A stretch of 43,947 bases of DNA. Source: a virus. Positions within the stretch are counted from its first letter, which is position 1; each line of letters starts with the position of its first letter. The translations under genes and the position numbers were made by a program. The stretch is taken from positions 1-43,947 of IMG/VR virus record IMGVR_UViG_3300049734_000614; one strand, 5' to 3'. The notes below the pieces were generated by a model. That model saw only the letters and a program-made list of their open reading frames with translations. It had not been told where the DNA came from and ran no database searches. This document shows, piece after piece, positions 7,272 through 15,499 of this stretch.

Positions 7272-7834
7272 CAGGGCAGTCGCCGCAAGGCGCGTTCAGC
7301 AAGCATCTGGATCGCGGTAAGATCGGCCTTCGTCGCGGTGATCAGGCCGCTGTCCACCGGCTCGCCCGGTTCGCCCGGTTCCGGCGGTTCGGGTTCCGGC
7401 GGCAAGGGCGCCGCCAAGCGGCGCAGGTCGAGATTTAAATGGTCATGGTTCGTGGCGTCGGGCCAGCCGATGCCCGTGTACGAAAACGAGCCATCTTTCG
7501 CGACGATGCTCATGCCGCCTTTGGCGCCCGCGCCGACGTTGTAATTGCCGCCCCACAGCGGCACGTCCACCCAGCCCTGATCGCGGGTGACCGCATCCTG
7601 GCTCGTGCCGAACCAGGCGATCGTCACCGGGAAGCCCACGATGCCCGATCCCGCCGGGTCCAGCACGTACACGCCGCAGGTCATCGCCTGCGACTGCTCC
7701 CAAATTCTTTCTATCCTGAACTCCCTGCTCTCGAACTGTGGGCTGTCGCCGTAGCGAGCGCGCAGCCAGCCCAGGTCGCGCCGGGTGCGCGTATGGTCGA
7801 AGATCGCGACGCCACGAAAACAATCCTCAGTCAC
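7271..7834 (-). CDS. Tail accessory protein with beta-sandwich domain, 187 aa
   Basis: Unrecognised enzyme-free protein. Residues about 50-150 are strand-rich (YVLDPAGSGIVGFPVTIAWF, GWVDVPLWGGNYNVGAG, GGMSIVAKDGSFSYTGIGWP, NHDHLNLDLRR). This resembles a carbohydrate-binding-type domain found beside phage glycosidases. A Pro/Glu repeat linker (PPEPEPPEPGEPGEPVD) and a C-terminal helix follow. Start is GTG 7834. Its first residues MTEDCFRGVA are mirrored by the stub MADCFQGVA at 8520, showing that the HNH gene at 7921 separated the old start from the gene body. Confidence 0.65.
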   Translation of the reverse strand: MTEDCFRGVAIFDHTRTRRDLGWLRARYGDSPQFESREFRIERIWEQSQAMTCGVYVLDPAGSGIVGFPVTIAWFGTSQDAVTRDQGWVDVPLWGGNYNVGAGAKGGMSIVAKDGSFSYTGIGWPDATNHDHLNLDLRRLAAPLPPEPEPPEPGEPGEPVDSGLITATKADLTAIQMLAERALRRLP

Positions 7835-7854
7835 GCTCTAACCCCCCAAAGCGA

Positions 7855-7920
7855 TACAATGGAATGGTCGGGCGCTGTGCAACCAGCCCCCGACCTGACA
7901 CCACCACTTCGGAGGTAGTG
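7855..7920 (+). promoter_or_regulatory. Promoter -10 and hairpin leader of HNH gene (copy 2)
   Basis: TACAAT (7855-7860), then 5 bases on the stem GGTCGGG (7866-7872) pairing with CCCGACC (7889-7895), then CACCAC and GGAGGT before ATG 7921. Relative to copy 1 the stem has changed from a C-G to a T-A pair on both sides, so pairing is kept. Spacings from TACAAT to stem and to ATG match copy 1 to within one base. Confidence 0.6.
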
Positions 7921-8493
7921 ATGCCCATCGATTGTATCTGTCAGCGGTGCGGCCAGCCGTACATGCGCTCGCCATCTCGCGGTCCAATCACCCGTTTCTG
8001 CTCTCGCCCCTGCAAGTGGGCGTCCCATGTCGCCGCGCCACTCGCCGACCGCTTCTGGAAGAAGGTCGCGAAAGGCGACGGTTGCTGGAACTGGATTGGG
8101 CGACGGAATGCTCTCGGCTATGGCTTCCTGAAAGCCCTGAACGGGAGGAGGCAAGTCCGAGCGCATCGCATCTCGTGGGAACTGCATTTCGGCCCTATCC
8201 CTGATGGCTTGGCGGTCTTGCACCGTTGCGACAATCCGCCCTGTGTTCGGCCTGATCACCTGTTCCTCGGCACGCAGACGGACAACATGCGCGATATGTG
8301 GACGAAAGGCCGAGGCCGAAGCGATTGGACGACCCATCGGGGCGCAGGCAACGGGCGAGCCAAACTGTCGGAAGCCGACGTGTTGGCGATTCGCGCCTCC
8401 ACCGAATCCGGCGTCGCGCTCGCTCGGCAGTACGGCGTCACAAAATGCTCGATCAGCGCCGTTCGACTGCAACGGACCTGGCGGCATCTCTAG
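7921..8493 (+). CDS. HNH homing endonuclease, 190 aa
   Basis: Complete HNH_3 endonuclease and close paralogue of the one at 6717. It has a CQRCG/FCSRPC zinc ribbon, then DRFWKKVAKGDGCWNWIG. The core is AHRISWELHFGPIPDGLAVL, then HRCDNPPCVRPDHLFLGT and DNMRDM; a GRGRSDWTTHRGAGNGRAKL insert is absent from the 6717 copy. The C-terminal helix-turn-helix (LARQYGVTKCSISAVRLQRT) ends in the same TWRHL. ATG follows GGAGGTAGTG. It lies antisense between the 956-residue fibre gene and a tail accessory gene whose start it interrupts. Confidence 0.92.
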   Translation: MPIDCICQRCGQPYMRSPSRGPITRFCSRPCKWASHVAAPLADRFWKKVAKGDGCWNWIGRRNALGYGFLKALNGRRQVRAHRISWELHFGPIPDGLAVLHRCDNPPCVRPDHLFLGTQTDNMRDMWTKGRGRSDWTTHRGAGNGRAKLSEADVLAIRASTESGVALARQYGVTKCSISAVRLQRTWRHL

Positions 8494-8520
8494 CGCCACT
8501 CCTTGGAAGCAATCGGCCAC
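8491..8520 (-). pseudogene. Stub of the original start of the tail accessory gene
   Basis: GTG 8520 follows TAAGGAGGACGG, directly after the fibre gene stop, and encodes MADCFQGVAL before entering the antisense HNH stop. The functional gene at 7834 starts MTEDCFRGVAI. The DCF-x-GVA match, the better ribosome site at the stub and the matching gene order indicate that the HNH insertion displaced the real start and provided a substitute copy. Confidence 0.6.
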
Positions 8521-8529
8521 CCGTCCTCC

Positions 8530-11400
8530 TTAGTATTCCCAGCAGTACACATCATCGATGTAGAGGTAATGCTCCGCCGTGGTTTCGCGGGTGTAGATTA
8601 TCTCGACTCCAAGTCGCGCCGTCCGGTTCGGCGGGTAGGCTCCCGGCGTGTGGTTGTAGATCCGCACATGCTGCCAGGTGTTTGCGGCCAGCGCCGACGC
8701 GGTGGGACCAAACTCGCCGCCAAAGGTGTTGTAGCTCTCGCCATAATCATCCGTGTAGAAGCGCACGTAGAGGGCTGGCTGGATGAAATTCGCGCCCGTG
8801 ATCGCCACGCTCAGCTTATAGCTGAACTGGCCTGCAAAGAGACTGGCCGGGTTGTAGGGCACGGCATAGATCGACGCCAGCGATAGCTGCATCCCATCCC
8901 CAACCGTCCCACCGGCTGGAATGGTGATCCGGGCGCAGGGCGAGCCGACGATGCCGTTCGTCAGATCCTGCGTCAGCGTTACCGTGCCCCCCGTCACGCC
9001 GCCAACGACGAACAGCTCCCAGAAGGCCGGTTTGCCGCCGCTCGTCACCAGCGTGAAGGTGCCATTCGGCGGCACCGCCGCCGGGAGGCCATTGCGGATC
9101 AGCAGGCTGTTTGTCAAGCGCGGGTAGACCGGATCGCTCACCCGGCCATTCCACAAGCGCGAGAGTAGCTGGATCTCGAATTGGAGCCGCGCCCACTGAT
9201 CGGCCCAATTCACATCCTGGTAGATGAACTCGGTGCCGTTGAACGCTCCAAGCACTTCATGCGGGCCGAAGACGGTTGCGCCAGGCCGAACGACGACGTA
9301 CTCCTTAAATGCCTCGTGCAGTCGCGCAGTTTCGGCGGCAAGGTTCACGATAATTCGGAAGCCGCCCGGCATCGGCTGCCACGTATAGGCGCTCAGCACC
9401 GGCACGTCAGGGCTGGTTGGATCTTCCGCCCAGCGCGCCAATCCTGAGTTGCCGCCAAAGGACACGCCGCCGACGCCAAACCAGAAGCCGGAGCCAGTCC
9501 CCTCCGGGAAGAACGCCTCGGTGCCGGTGCTTTCGACGCCAAGCTCCGTCGCGCCACCGGGCGCGATGGCGACGTTGTCGGATGGATCGGGGTTGGCTGT
9601 GTAGCGCCAGACGCGATAGCCGCGCACCCGCTGCGGATCGCCGCCCTGCGGCACAATCGGCTGCCACTTCACGCGCCAGCCGCCCTGCTCCGGGATTACT
9701 TGCACAAAGGGCGGCGCGGGCGGCGTGTACTCATCAACCTTCCAGTGCGCCAGGTCGTTGATCAACAGCCCCTGGTTCTCGTTGAAATCCACGCTGACCA
9801 CCTGCCAGTAGTAGGCCTGGCCGGGATCGACCTGCACGAAGATGGCCAGGCCGCTGTTGCGCACCATCTCCGTCACGCCCAACGGATCGGTGGGCACTGA
9901 GGGGAACGCGCCGTCGGCTCGCCACACCACGAAGCTGCGCCAGCCGCGATCAAACCGCGCCCGGTCCCCCGCCTCAATGTGTATCCAGACGCCGCCCATC
10001 ACCGCTTCCACGTGGACGTTTTCCGGCAGCGGGCTAACGGGCGGCTCAATGTCCGATCCGAACCGGGCATGGAGACTGACGACGCCGGAATCGCGCACGG
10101 TTTTGACCGCGAAGTAGCTCCATTCTTTCGGGTTGATCGGAATCTGCTCCGCATCCAGCGGCACGCCGCGCGTCCCCGGCCAGATGTACGCCTGCATCTG
10201 CGAGATTTCTTCCTCGCCCGTCCCCGGAAACATCAGTTTCGCGCCCGCGTCAAACGCCGCATCCAGCGCCGTCCAATCCGCGTTCTCAGGTGGCAAGATT
10301 TCGCTCGCCGCAACCGCCGCAAGATAGGCGGCGTGCGTCGCGAAGTGACAGCGGCGCACGATGTAGCCCTTCAGGTCGTGGATCGCCACCCGGCCCCAGG
10401 TGATCTCGAAACCGCCCGGCATCGCTTCGACGTTGACCGCTTTCGGCGGGTCGGGCGGCGCGACTTCTTCCCATGCCGTGAACGCTATCGGGTCCAAGGA
10501 CCACGGCCCGTACACATTGTTCAAGTCCACACAGCAGATTTCGGCTTCATACGGCACGCCCGGCGTCAGGCCGTAGAGACTGCCGTCGGTGCAGAACATG
10601 ATCACATCCGCGCCCGACGAATGCGCCGTCGCGAAGCTGCCTGGCTCCTCATCATAGGGTTCGACGCCGCGCTCCATATCGCTCAATTGCCACTGCGACG
10701 TCGCCTCGTTGTAGTGATAGCGGCCTTCGATAAGCTCCTGCCCGATCCGCACGCGAATGAACTGCCCTTCGTCGCAGACAGGCCATTCCGGCTGCTGGGC
10801 GACGTTCACGCTGGTGGTTTCCGCCGCCGGAAGGTCCTCCAGCAGCGTGCTGCTCGTGTAGCCGCGCGGCTGCGGGTACGTCGGGCCGATGGTTGGCCCC
10901 CACTCGCTGCCGCCCGCCACGCGCACGCGCACCGCGTACTGCACCGCGTTGAGCGCGTACAGGTCGTACTGGCCGCGCCGCGCGATCTCGTACCGGAACA
11001 CCTGGGTCGCTTGGTAGCCGCCCGGCGATGGCCCGCCGCTGCGGCCAAAGTCATCCAGTAGGTTCAGGTTCGGCAGGATGCGGTCCACCAAGGCGCCCGC
11101 CATGATTTCTTGACTGACGCGCTTGCGCTCCAGACGGAACTGCGGATCGGCGGGGTCTCGCCCGTAGCTCACATCCCAGGTTTCGCCGACGGCGATGCTC
11201 TGGCCGTTCTGGATAATGCCGGTCTGATCTTCGGTGGCGCCGCGCACCGTGAAGCTCGCGCCGATCGGATTGCCCGTCGCGCCATCGGTGACGATCCCGG
11301 TGATCAGCGCGGACGTTTCATCCCGTTTGGGCGCGAATACTTCGAGTAGGAGGCGTTGAAATTCCGCAACGCTGGCGATCACCGGGCGCAGGATGCTCAT
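8530..11400 (-). CDS. Tail fibre / host-recognition protein with FN3-like repeats, 956 aa
   Basis: Large strand-rich protein with several fibronectin-III-like modules: repeats of the form PPxxVxVxxxxGGFxITWxxx...GYxVRR (near 315-350, 430-460, 560-600, 660-700) and sugar-binding-like beta sandwich sequence at the C-terminus (NTWQHVRIYNHTPGAYPP). The N-terminus (about 1-100) has an ITGIVTDGATGNPIGASFTV carboxypeptidase-like strand. Such proteins form the tail tip or central fibre and contact the cell. ATGA overlap with the preceding hub gene at 11397-11400 implies coupled translation. No protease or glycosidase motif was seen. Confidence 0.7.
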   Translation of the reverse strand: MSILRPVIASVAEFQRLLLEVFAPKRDETSALITGIVTDGATGNPIGASFTVRGATEDQTGIIQNGQSIAVGETWDVSYGRDPADPQFRLERKRVSQEIMAGALVDRILPNLNLLDDFGRSGGPSPGGYQATQVFRYEIARRGQYDLYALNAVQYAVRVRVAGGSEWGPTIGPTYPQPRGYTSSTLLEDLPAAETTSVNVAQQPEWPVCDEGQFIRVRIGQELIEGRYHYNEATSQWQLSDMERGVEPYDEEPGSFATAHSSGADVIMFCTDGSLYGLTPGVPYEAEICCVDLNNVYGPWSLDPIAFTAWEEVAPPDPPKAVNVEAMPGGFEITWGRVAIHDLKGYIVRRCHFATHAAYLAAVAASEILPPENADWTALDAAFDAGAKLMFPGTGEEEISQMQAYIWPGTRGVPLDAEQIPINPKEWSYFAVKTVRDSGVVSLHARFGSDIEPPVSPLPENVHVEAVMGGVWIHIEAGDRARFDRGWRSFVVWRADGAFPSVPTDPLGVTEMVRNSGLAIFVQVDPGQAYYWQVVSVDFNENQGLLINDLAHWKVDEYTPPAPPFVQVIPEQGGWRVKWQPIVPQGGDPQRVRGYRVWRYTANPDPSDNVAIAPGGATELGVESTGTEAFFPEGTGSGFWFGVGGVSFGGNSGLARWAEDPTSPDVPVLSAYTWQPMPGGFRIIVNLAAETARLHEAFKEYVVVRPGATVFGPHEVLGAFNGTEFIYQDVNWADQWARLQFEIQLLSRLWNGRVSDPVYPRLTNSLLIRNGLPAAVPPNGTFTLVTSGGKPAFWELFVVGGVTGGTVTLTQDLTNGIVGSPCARITIPAGGTVGDGMQLSLASIYAVPYNPASLFAGQFSYKLSVAITGANFIQPALYVRFYTDDYGESYNTFGGEFGPTASALAANTWQHVRIYNHTPGAYPPNRTARLGVEIIYTRETTAEHYLYIDDVYCWEY

Positions 11401-14400
11401 AGCAGGCGTTGCTCCAAGCGGATTGCCCCGGTCATGCCTTGCGAGTCGATGTCGAAGTTCGCGGAGGTCACGAAGAAATCCCGTCCATGTTCTTCCGCAT
11501 GACTCGCATCCAGTCCTGTAATGCCTTCGACGCGCACGATGTCCAGCAGCTTGAAGTCGTCAAAGCTGCCAATGTCCACGTCGATCGTGAGGCCGGTGTT
11601 CGCCTGGCGCAAGGCGATCTCCGCCGCGCGAATCGCGGCGCGAGGGCTTTGCGCGAAGCGCGTGCCAATCCGGCGAACCGGCGCTCCCAGCCGCAGCGGC
11701 GCGGGCGGCATCACCACCGTCCATTCATCCTGGGTGACGTCGTTTCGCGCCAATAACTCAACCTGACTCGCGCCGAAGCGCGGCTTGCGGACCTGCTTGT
11801 ACTGCTTTCGCGCCGACGCAAGGTTGATCGTGAAGCGCGGCACGCGTCCCTTGTTGACTTCGGTGATGCGCGGGTCCCAGCCCCACCAGAAATGGCCGTC
11901 GCGATCTTCGCTGAGGATGCAACTGCTCTTTTCGGCCAGCGATTGCAGCATGTTCAGGGCGCTGCCCGTCGCCACCTGAAAGCTGAGAATGTCGGCGCCC
12001 GCCAAACAATGCCGCTGACGGGCCGGAACGCCCGCCGCCGCAAGGATCTGGTCGGCCACATCGGCGCAGGTGAAAGCGTTGCTCGGCATGCCCGTCGCCG
12101 GGTCGAGCGCCACATCCCCGCCCACCGCATACGCCTGCAACTCGTTCAGGATGGCGCGGCCTTCGTCGCTCATTGCGTAAATCTCGAAGAAGATGTGACG
12201 GGCATACACCGGGAAGCCGTGGGTGCTGATGATCGCGTGATAGCCGAACTGGCGCGTGTTCTGCGTCACGCTCACGGGCTGATCCCAATCGAAGCTCTCG
12301 CCGATGAAGGTGACGGGATCGCTCGCTTGTTCCTGCCCGGTGATGCGAATGTCGTAGCGCGTGGGAACGGATGGCGGCGTGGCGTTCGTGCGGTTGCGCC
12401 GTCGCCAGGCGATTGCGGCGACTTGATACAGATTGGCGTAGCGCCACACCTGGCCCTGGTCCTGCAAGCTGACGCCCGTGCGAGCGGGCACCTTGATCTT
12501 GAATTGCGCTGGCGGGATGAACAGGCCGTCGCCTTCGAGCGAATGGCCTGGATGCGATTCGTCATACACATGACTGCGATTGCTGATCGTCAGCACGTTG
12601 CCGTTCTTCGCGCTGTACCAGACGAGCATCGGCACGCCATCCGGCCCGTTGCGGTTGCTCACCGTCATCTCCGCCGAATAGCCCGCTGGCGGCGTCGGCA
12701 GAAAGGTGGCGTCCGTCACGGTGATGGTGGCCATGTCGTCGGAAACGCACTGCGGCGCGGGAAACTCGTTGCAGGCGATCCGTATCCATTCGCCCGCCGC
12801 AAGCGTGTTCTCGTTGCCGATGACGGGCACGCGCTCGACCCAATCCATCCGCGTGTGGCTATCCTCGTTCCACATGATCAGTTGCGGCGGCTCCTGATCG
12901 TCTCGCGATTCGCCATAGCCGCCGCCCATCGAAGGACTGAGGCCTGGCTCTGGAAAGTTCGGCGGCATCCCGTAGGGACTCGTCACCTGCCTGCGGATGC
13001 TTTTGCCGACGGCGATGCCCTGGCGCGTGCCTGCCGCCGCATCACGAGGCACAGGCCGCGTGCCCGCGACCGAAAGCTCTGGATTGGCGATGGCCGGGTA
13101 GGGATCTCCCGGCATCGGTCCGCCCCATACATGCCGAGGGTGGACGGGCGGCGATTGAAAGTAGGTGTTCTGGTTGCCGTAGGCGTCCGTATCGCTGGCG
13201 AGGCGGCTCCAGAACTCGGTGGGAACGGTCACATTGCCCCACGCAACGAAGTCCAGCCAGTTCTCGCCGAACTTGTCGTTCTCGCCGTCATGATCGATCC
13301 AGGGATCGATGGCCGGGTTCTGGCCGATGCTGGCGCGAATGGCGATCCAGTCGCCTTCCGGGTCGAGCCAGAAGGCCGCGCCGACGTTGCGATGGGCGAT
13401 GTTCTTTTCCGCGTCCACGAACGCGCCCGGCCCCATCGGCCTGCCAAGCGAGTCGAACAGCGGATTTCCGGCGGCGTCGGTCACCGGATCGCCGGGGCGC
13501 CACGGGCGCTTGATGCCCGGCCAGTAGCCGTCGCACTCGTTGTACGGGAAGATCACCGTCCCATCCGGCGGCTCGAACTGACGGCGGAATATGTCGGCGT
13601 CGTAGCACAAAATCATGCTGCCCGTGGGCAGGATGCGCGTGTCGTTGATGTGACTGCCGTTCTTCCAGCCGAGGTTCAATCGCTGCCCCCGGCTGTTCTC
13701 GATGATCAGCGGCAGCACGCTCACCTGCGTGGCGCTGGTGATTTCATTGCCGCGCTCATCTTCAAACCGTCCCGGATCGATCGGGTTGTAGATTTCGATC
13801 CAGGTCTGCTGCTGGCGCGTGTATCTCCCGCCGTTGGCGGCGGAGCAGAACACCTGCTGGATCTTCAGCTTTTGTCCCCATTCGATGCGCAGGGACCGCT
13901 GCAAGGCGTCGCCGCCGCTTTCCAGCCAGGGACGTGCCGCCATCTGGTTGCGCAACGGACTGCCCGCGCTGGCCCAGAACGTCTGCATTTTGTTGTCGCC
14001 GGTGTTGTTCGGTCCCATGTCTCCGGCAAGGTAGCCGCCCTCATCCGGCGCCTGCCCGGCGTCTTGCAGCGTGCTGCTGGCCGTTCGACTGCCGCCTATC
14101 GCGATCAGCCCATACGTTTTCGCGGGCAGCGTTGTCAGGTTCAGGTACTTGCTCCAGCCTTCCGCCGTCGCCTGCCAGGTGGTTTTGCCATCCGGCGTCA
14201 GCACCGGCTCCGGCGGGCCGAGGAAGCCGACGAAGCGGGTGCGCCAGCTTGTGTCGGCATGGGTCACTTCATCCCACTGCTGCTGCATTATCAGCAGACT
14301 GGCATGCTCGAAGATCGTTTGACTGTTCCAGTTCGCGCCGGTGATCGTGGCCTGCCAGCCCGCGACGGCGCCGCGCAGATTGCCGCTGATGCGGATCTTG

Positions 14401-14840
14401 CTCACCTGGCGCGTGATCTCTCGCCACTGATCCACGCGCGTCCCGACGTCATAGTTGCTTGGCCCCGGCGTCACACGGCTCACGTTGTCCAGCCGCCAGA
14501 GGAAGCCGGGCGCGATGGTGATGCCCGAATACGTCACCCAGCATTCGTCGTTGATCTGAACGGCGCCCTTGTTCAGAAAGGCGATGGCGTTGTCCAGATA
14601 GATGCTGAAGCCTGTGTTCGTCCAATCGTCGCCGGGCGCAACGTCGCCAAAGGGGATGGCCAACTCGGCGCTCGCCGTGAGGGGCAACGGCTCGCCAAAG
14701 TTGAAGGCGACGCCTTCCACGTACTCCAACGCGCCGCCAATGTAGACCTTCGTGCGGGTGCGGAAGGCGCGGGCGTCCGGCCAAACAAACTCTGACCACA
14801 TGTTAGCCATGTTGGATACCACGGGCATTCCTGGAAACAC
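11397..14840 (-). CDS. Tail hub/tip protein, 1147 aa
   Basis: Very long structural protein after the fibre block. Residues about 880-1040 (TCADVADQILAAAGVPARQR, SALNMLQSLAEKSSCILSED, HFWWGWDPRIT) resemble the hub domain of phage tail baseplates (gp27/gpJ-like), in which a tip ring is assembled. The N-terminal 200 residues are beta-rich. The middle contains long loops with many Gly/Pro/Asp. It is followed with ATGA overlap by the FN3-containing fibre protein. Exact homology is not certain, but length, position and motifs fit a tail tip component. Confidence 0.65.
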   Translation of the reverse strand: MFPGMPVVSNMANMWSEFVWPDARAFRTRTKVYIGGALEYVEGVAFNFGEPLPLTASAELAIPFGDVAPGDDWTNTGFSIYLDNAIAFLNKGAVQINDECWVTYSGITIAPGFLWRLDNVSRVTPGPSNYDVGTRVDQWREITRQVSKIRISGNLRGAVAGWQATITGANWNSQTIFEHASLLIMQQQWDEVTHADTSWRTRFVGFLGPPEPVLTPDGKTTWQATAEGWSKYLNLTTLPAKTYGLIAIGGSRTASSTLQDAGQAPDEGGYLAGDMGPNNTGDNKMQTFWASAGSPLRNQMAARPWLESGGDALQRSLRIEWGQKLKIQQVFCSAANGGRYTRQQQTWIEIYNPIDPGRFEDERGNEITSATQVSVLPLIIENSRGQRLNLGWKNGSHINDTRILPTGSMILCYDADIFRRQFEPPDGTVIFPYNECDGYWPGIKRPWRPGDPVTDAAGNPLFDSLGRPMGPGAFVDAEKNIAHRNVGAAFWLDPEGDWIAIRASIGQNPAIDPWIDHDGENDKFGENWLDFVAWGNVTVPTEFWSRLASDTDAYGNQNTYFQSPPVHPRHVWGGPMPGDPYPAIANPELSVAGTRPVPRDAAAGTRQGIAVGKSIRRQVTSPYGMPPNFPEPGLSPSMGGGYGESRDDQEPPQLIMWNEDSHTRMDWVERVPVIGNENTLAAGEWIRIACNEFPAPQCVSDDMATITVTDATFLPTPPAGYSAEMTVSNRNGPDGVPMLVWYSAKNGNVLTISNRSHVYDESHPGHSLEGDGLFIPPAQFKIKVPARTGVSLQDQGQVWRYANLYQVAAIAWRRRNRTNATPPSVPTRYDIRITGQEQASDPVTFIGESFDWDQPVSVTQNTRQFGYHAIISTHGFPVYARHIFFEIYAMSDEGRAILNELQAYAVGGDVALDPATGMPSNAFTCADVADQILAAAGVPARQRHCLAGADILSFQVATGSALNMLQSLAEKSSCILSEDRDGHFWWGWDPRITEVNKGRVPRFTINLASARKQYKQVRKPRFGASQVELLARNDVTQDEWTVVMPPAPLRLGAPVRRIGTRFAQSPRAAIRAAEIALRQANTGLTIDVDIGSFDDFKLLDIVRVEGITGLDASHAEEHGRDFFVTSANFDIDSQGMTGAIRLEQRLL

Positions 14841-14864
14841 CTGACCTAGTCCACAGATCAGCCA

Positions 14865-15200
14865 TCAGGCCACCGTGGGCACGCCGTCGGCGCTCGTTTC
14901 CAGATAGCGAAGCAGCCAGTTCCCCGCCGCGTCTTTGCGGATGCCGCGCCAGCGTTCGGCGTCGATGTCGTGATCATCCAAGGCCGCGCCCACAAGCTGC
15001 TCCAGCACCAGTTGCGCCGTGTCCATCTGCTGTTTGGCGGCGGCGTAGACGTCATAGGCGGCGGCGATGCGGGCGGCGCGTTTGCCGAACAGGGGGATCT
15101 CGGCAATCGGCTCGGCGTCGGTGGATGGCGGCAAGGCGGAAAGATCGGTGGGCGCGAGCGCGTCTGGCATGGGTTTGGCTGCTCCATTGGATCGCGTCAC
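14865..15200 (-). CDS. Small tail-region protein, 111 aa
   Basis: Unrecognised. The start GTG 15200 overlaps the stop of the preceding gene in a GTGA junction, favouring this frame over the competing one at 14858. A Pro/Ala-rich N-terminus precedes a helical domain (RAARIAAAYDVYAAAKQQMD, LVLEQLVGAALDDHD) and RGIRKDAAGNWLLRYLE. It may be a chaperone or trimerisation helper for the fibres encoded next to it; that is inference. Confidence 0.55.
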   Translation of the reverse strand: MTRSNGAAKPMPDALAPTDLSALPPSTDAEPIAEIPLFGKRAARIAAAYDVYAAAKQQMDTAQLVLEQLVGAALDDHDIDAERWRGIRKDAAGNWLLRYLETSADGVPTVA

Positions 15201-15427
15201 GGCGTTGGCGCCTCCAGCATTTCGTTCGCGGCCTTGGCAGTGATGGCGTCGGTGATGTTTGTGAGCGTGGTCTTTTGCGTTGCGGTGATGAAGGTTTCCA
15301 GGTCCAGCGTCACGGGCGGCATGGCCGTTCCTTCCTCATCGAGCAACGTCACCTGCACGGCAAACCGTTTGCCTGCTGTGTGCATCGGCGGTTGGTCTAC
15401 AAGCGTATTGTCAAGAATAATCTGCAC
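15197..15427 (-). CDS. Small tail-region protein, at least 76 aa
   Basis: Unrecognised. GTG 15427 is the first start codon, but the frame stays open and coding-like further upstream (VDPFPKPKRQVPSNVGR) to about 15480, with no ATG/GTG/TTG, so the true start is unsettled. The protein has strand-like FAVQVTLLDEEGT and a helical end (ITDAITAKAANEMLEAP). It couples by GTGA to the next gene at 15200 and lies just downstream of the S74 fibre gene. Confidence 0.5.
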   Translation of the reverse strand: MQIILDNTLVDQPPMHTAGKRFAVQVTLLDEEGTAMPPVTLDLETFITATQKTTLTNITDAITAKAANEMLEAPTP

Positions 15428-15499
15428 GCGCCCGACGTTCGATGGGACTTGGCGCTTCGGCTTCGGAAAGGGGTCTACGATAACGCACCTCGTTTCTTG

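Noticed and set aside
6652-8493. HEARO/omega-RNA-type association for the HNH genes
   Set aside because: HEARO RNAs are much longer and accompany IsrB/OrfB proteins with RuvC-like domains. These leaders are about 60 bases and the proteins are HNH_3 homing endonucleases.
9979-11061. 360-codon plus-strand frame opposite the fibre gene
   Set aside because: Shadow of the minus-strand fibre gene; arginine-rich, no recognisable domains and no ribosome site.
11892-14795. 967-codon open frame on the plus strand
   Set aside because: It is antisense to the 1147-residue tail protein gene, has no ribosome site, and its length comes from the GC-rich codon pattern of the real gene.
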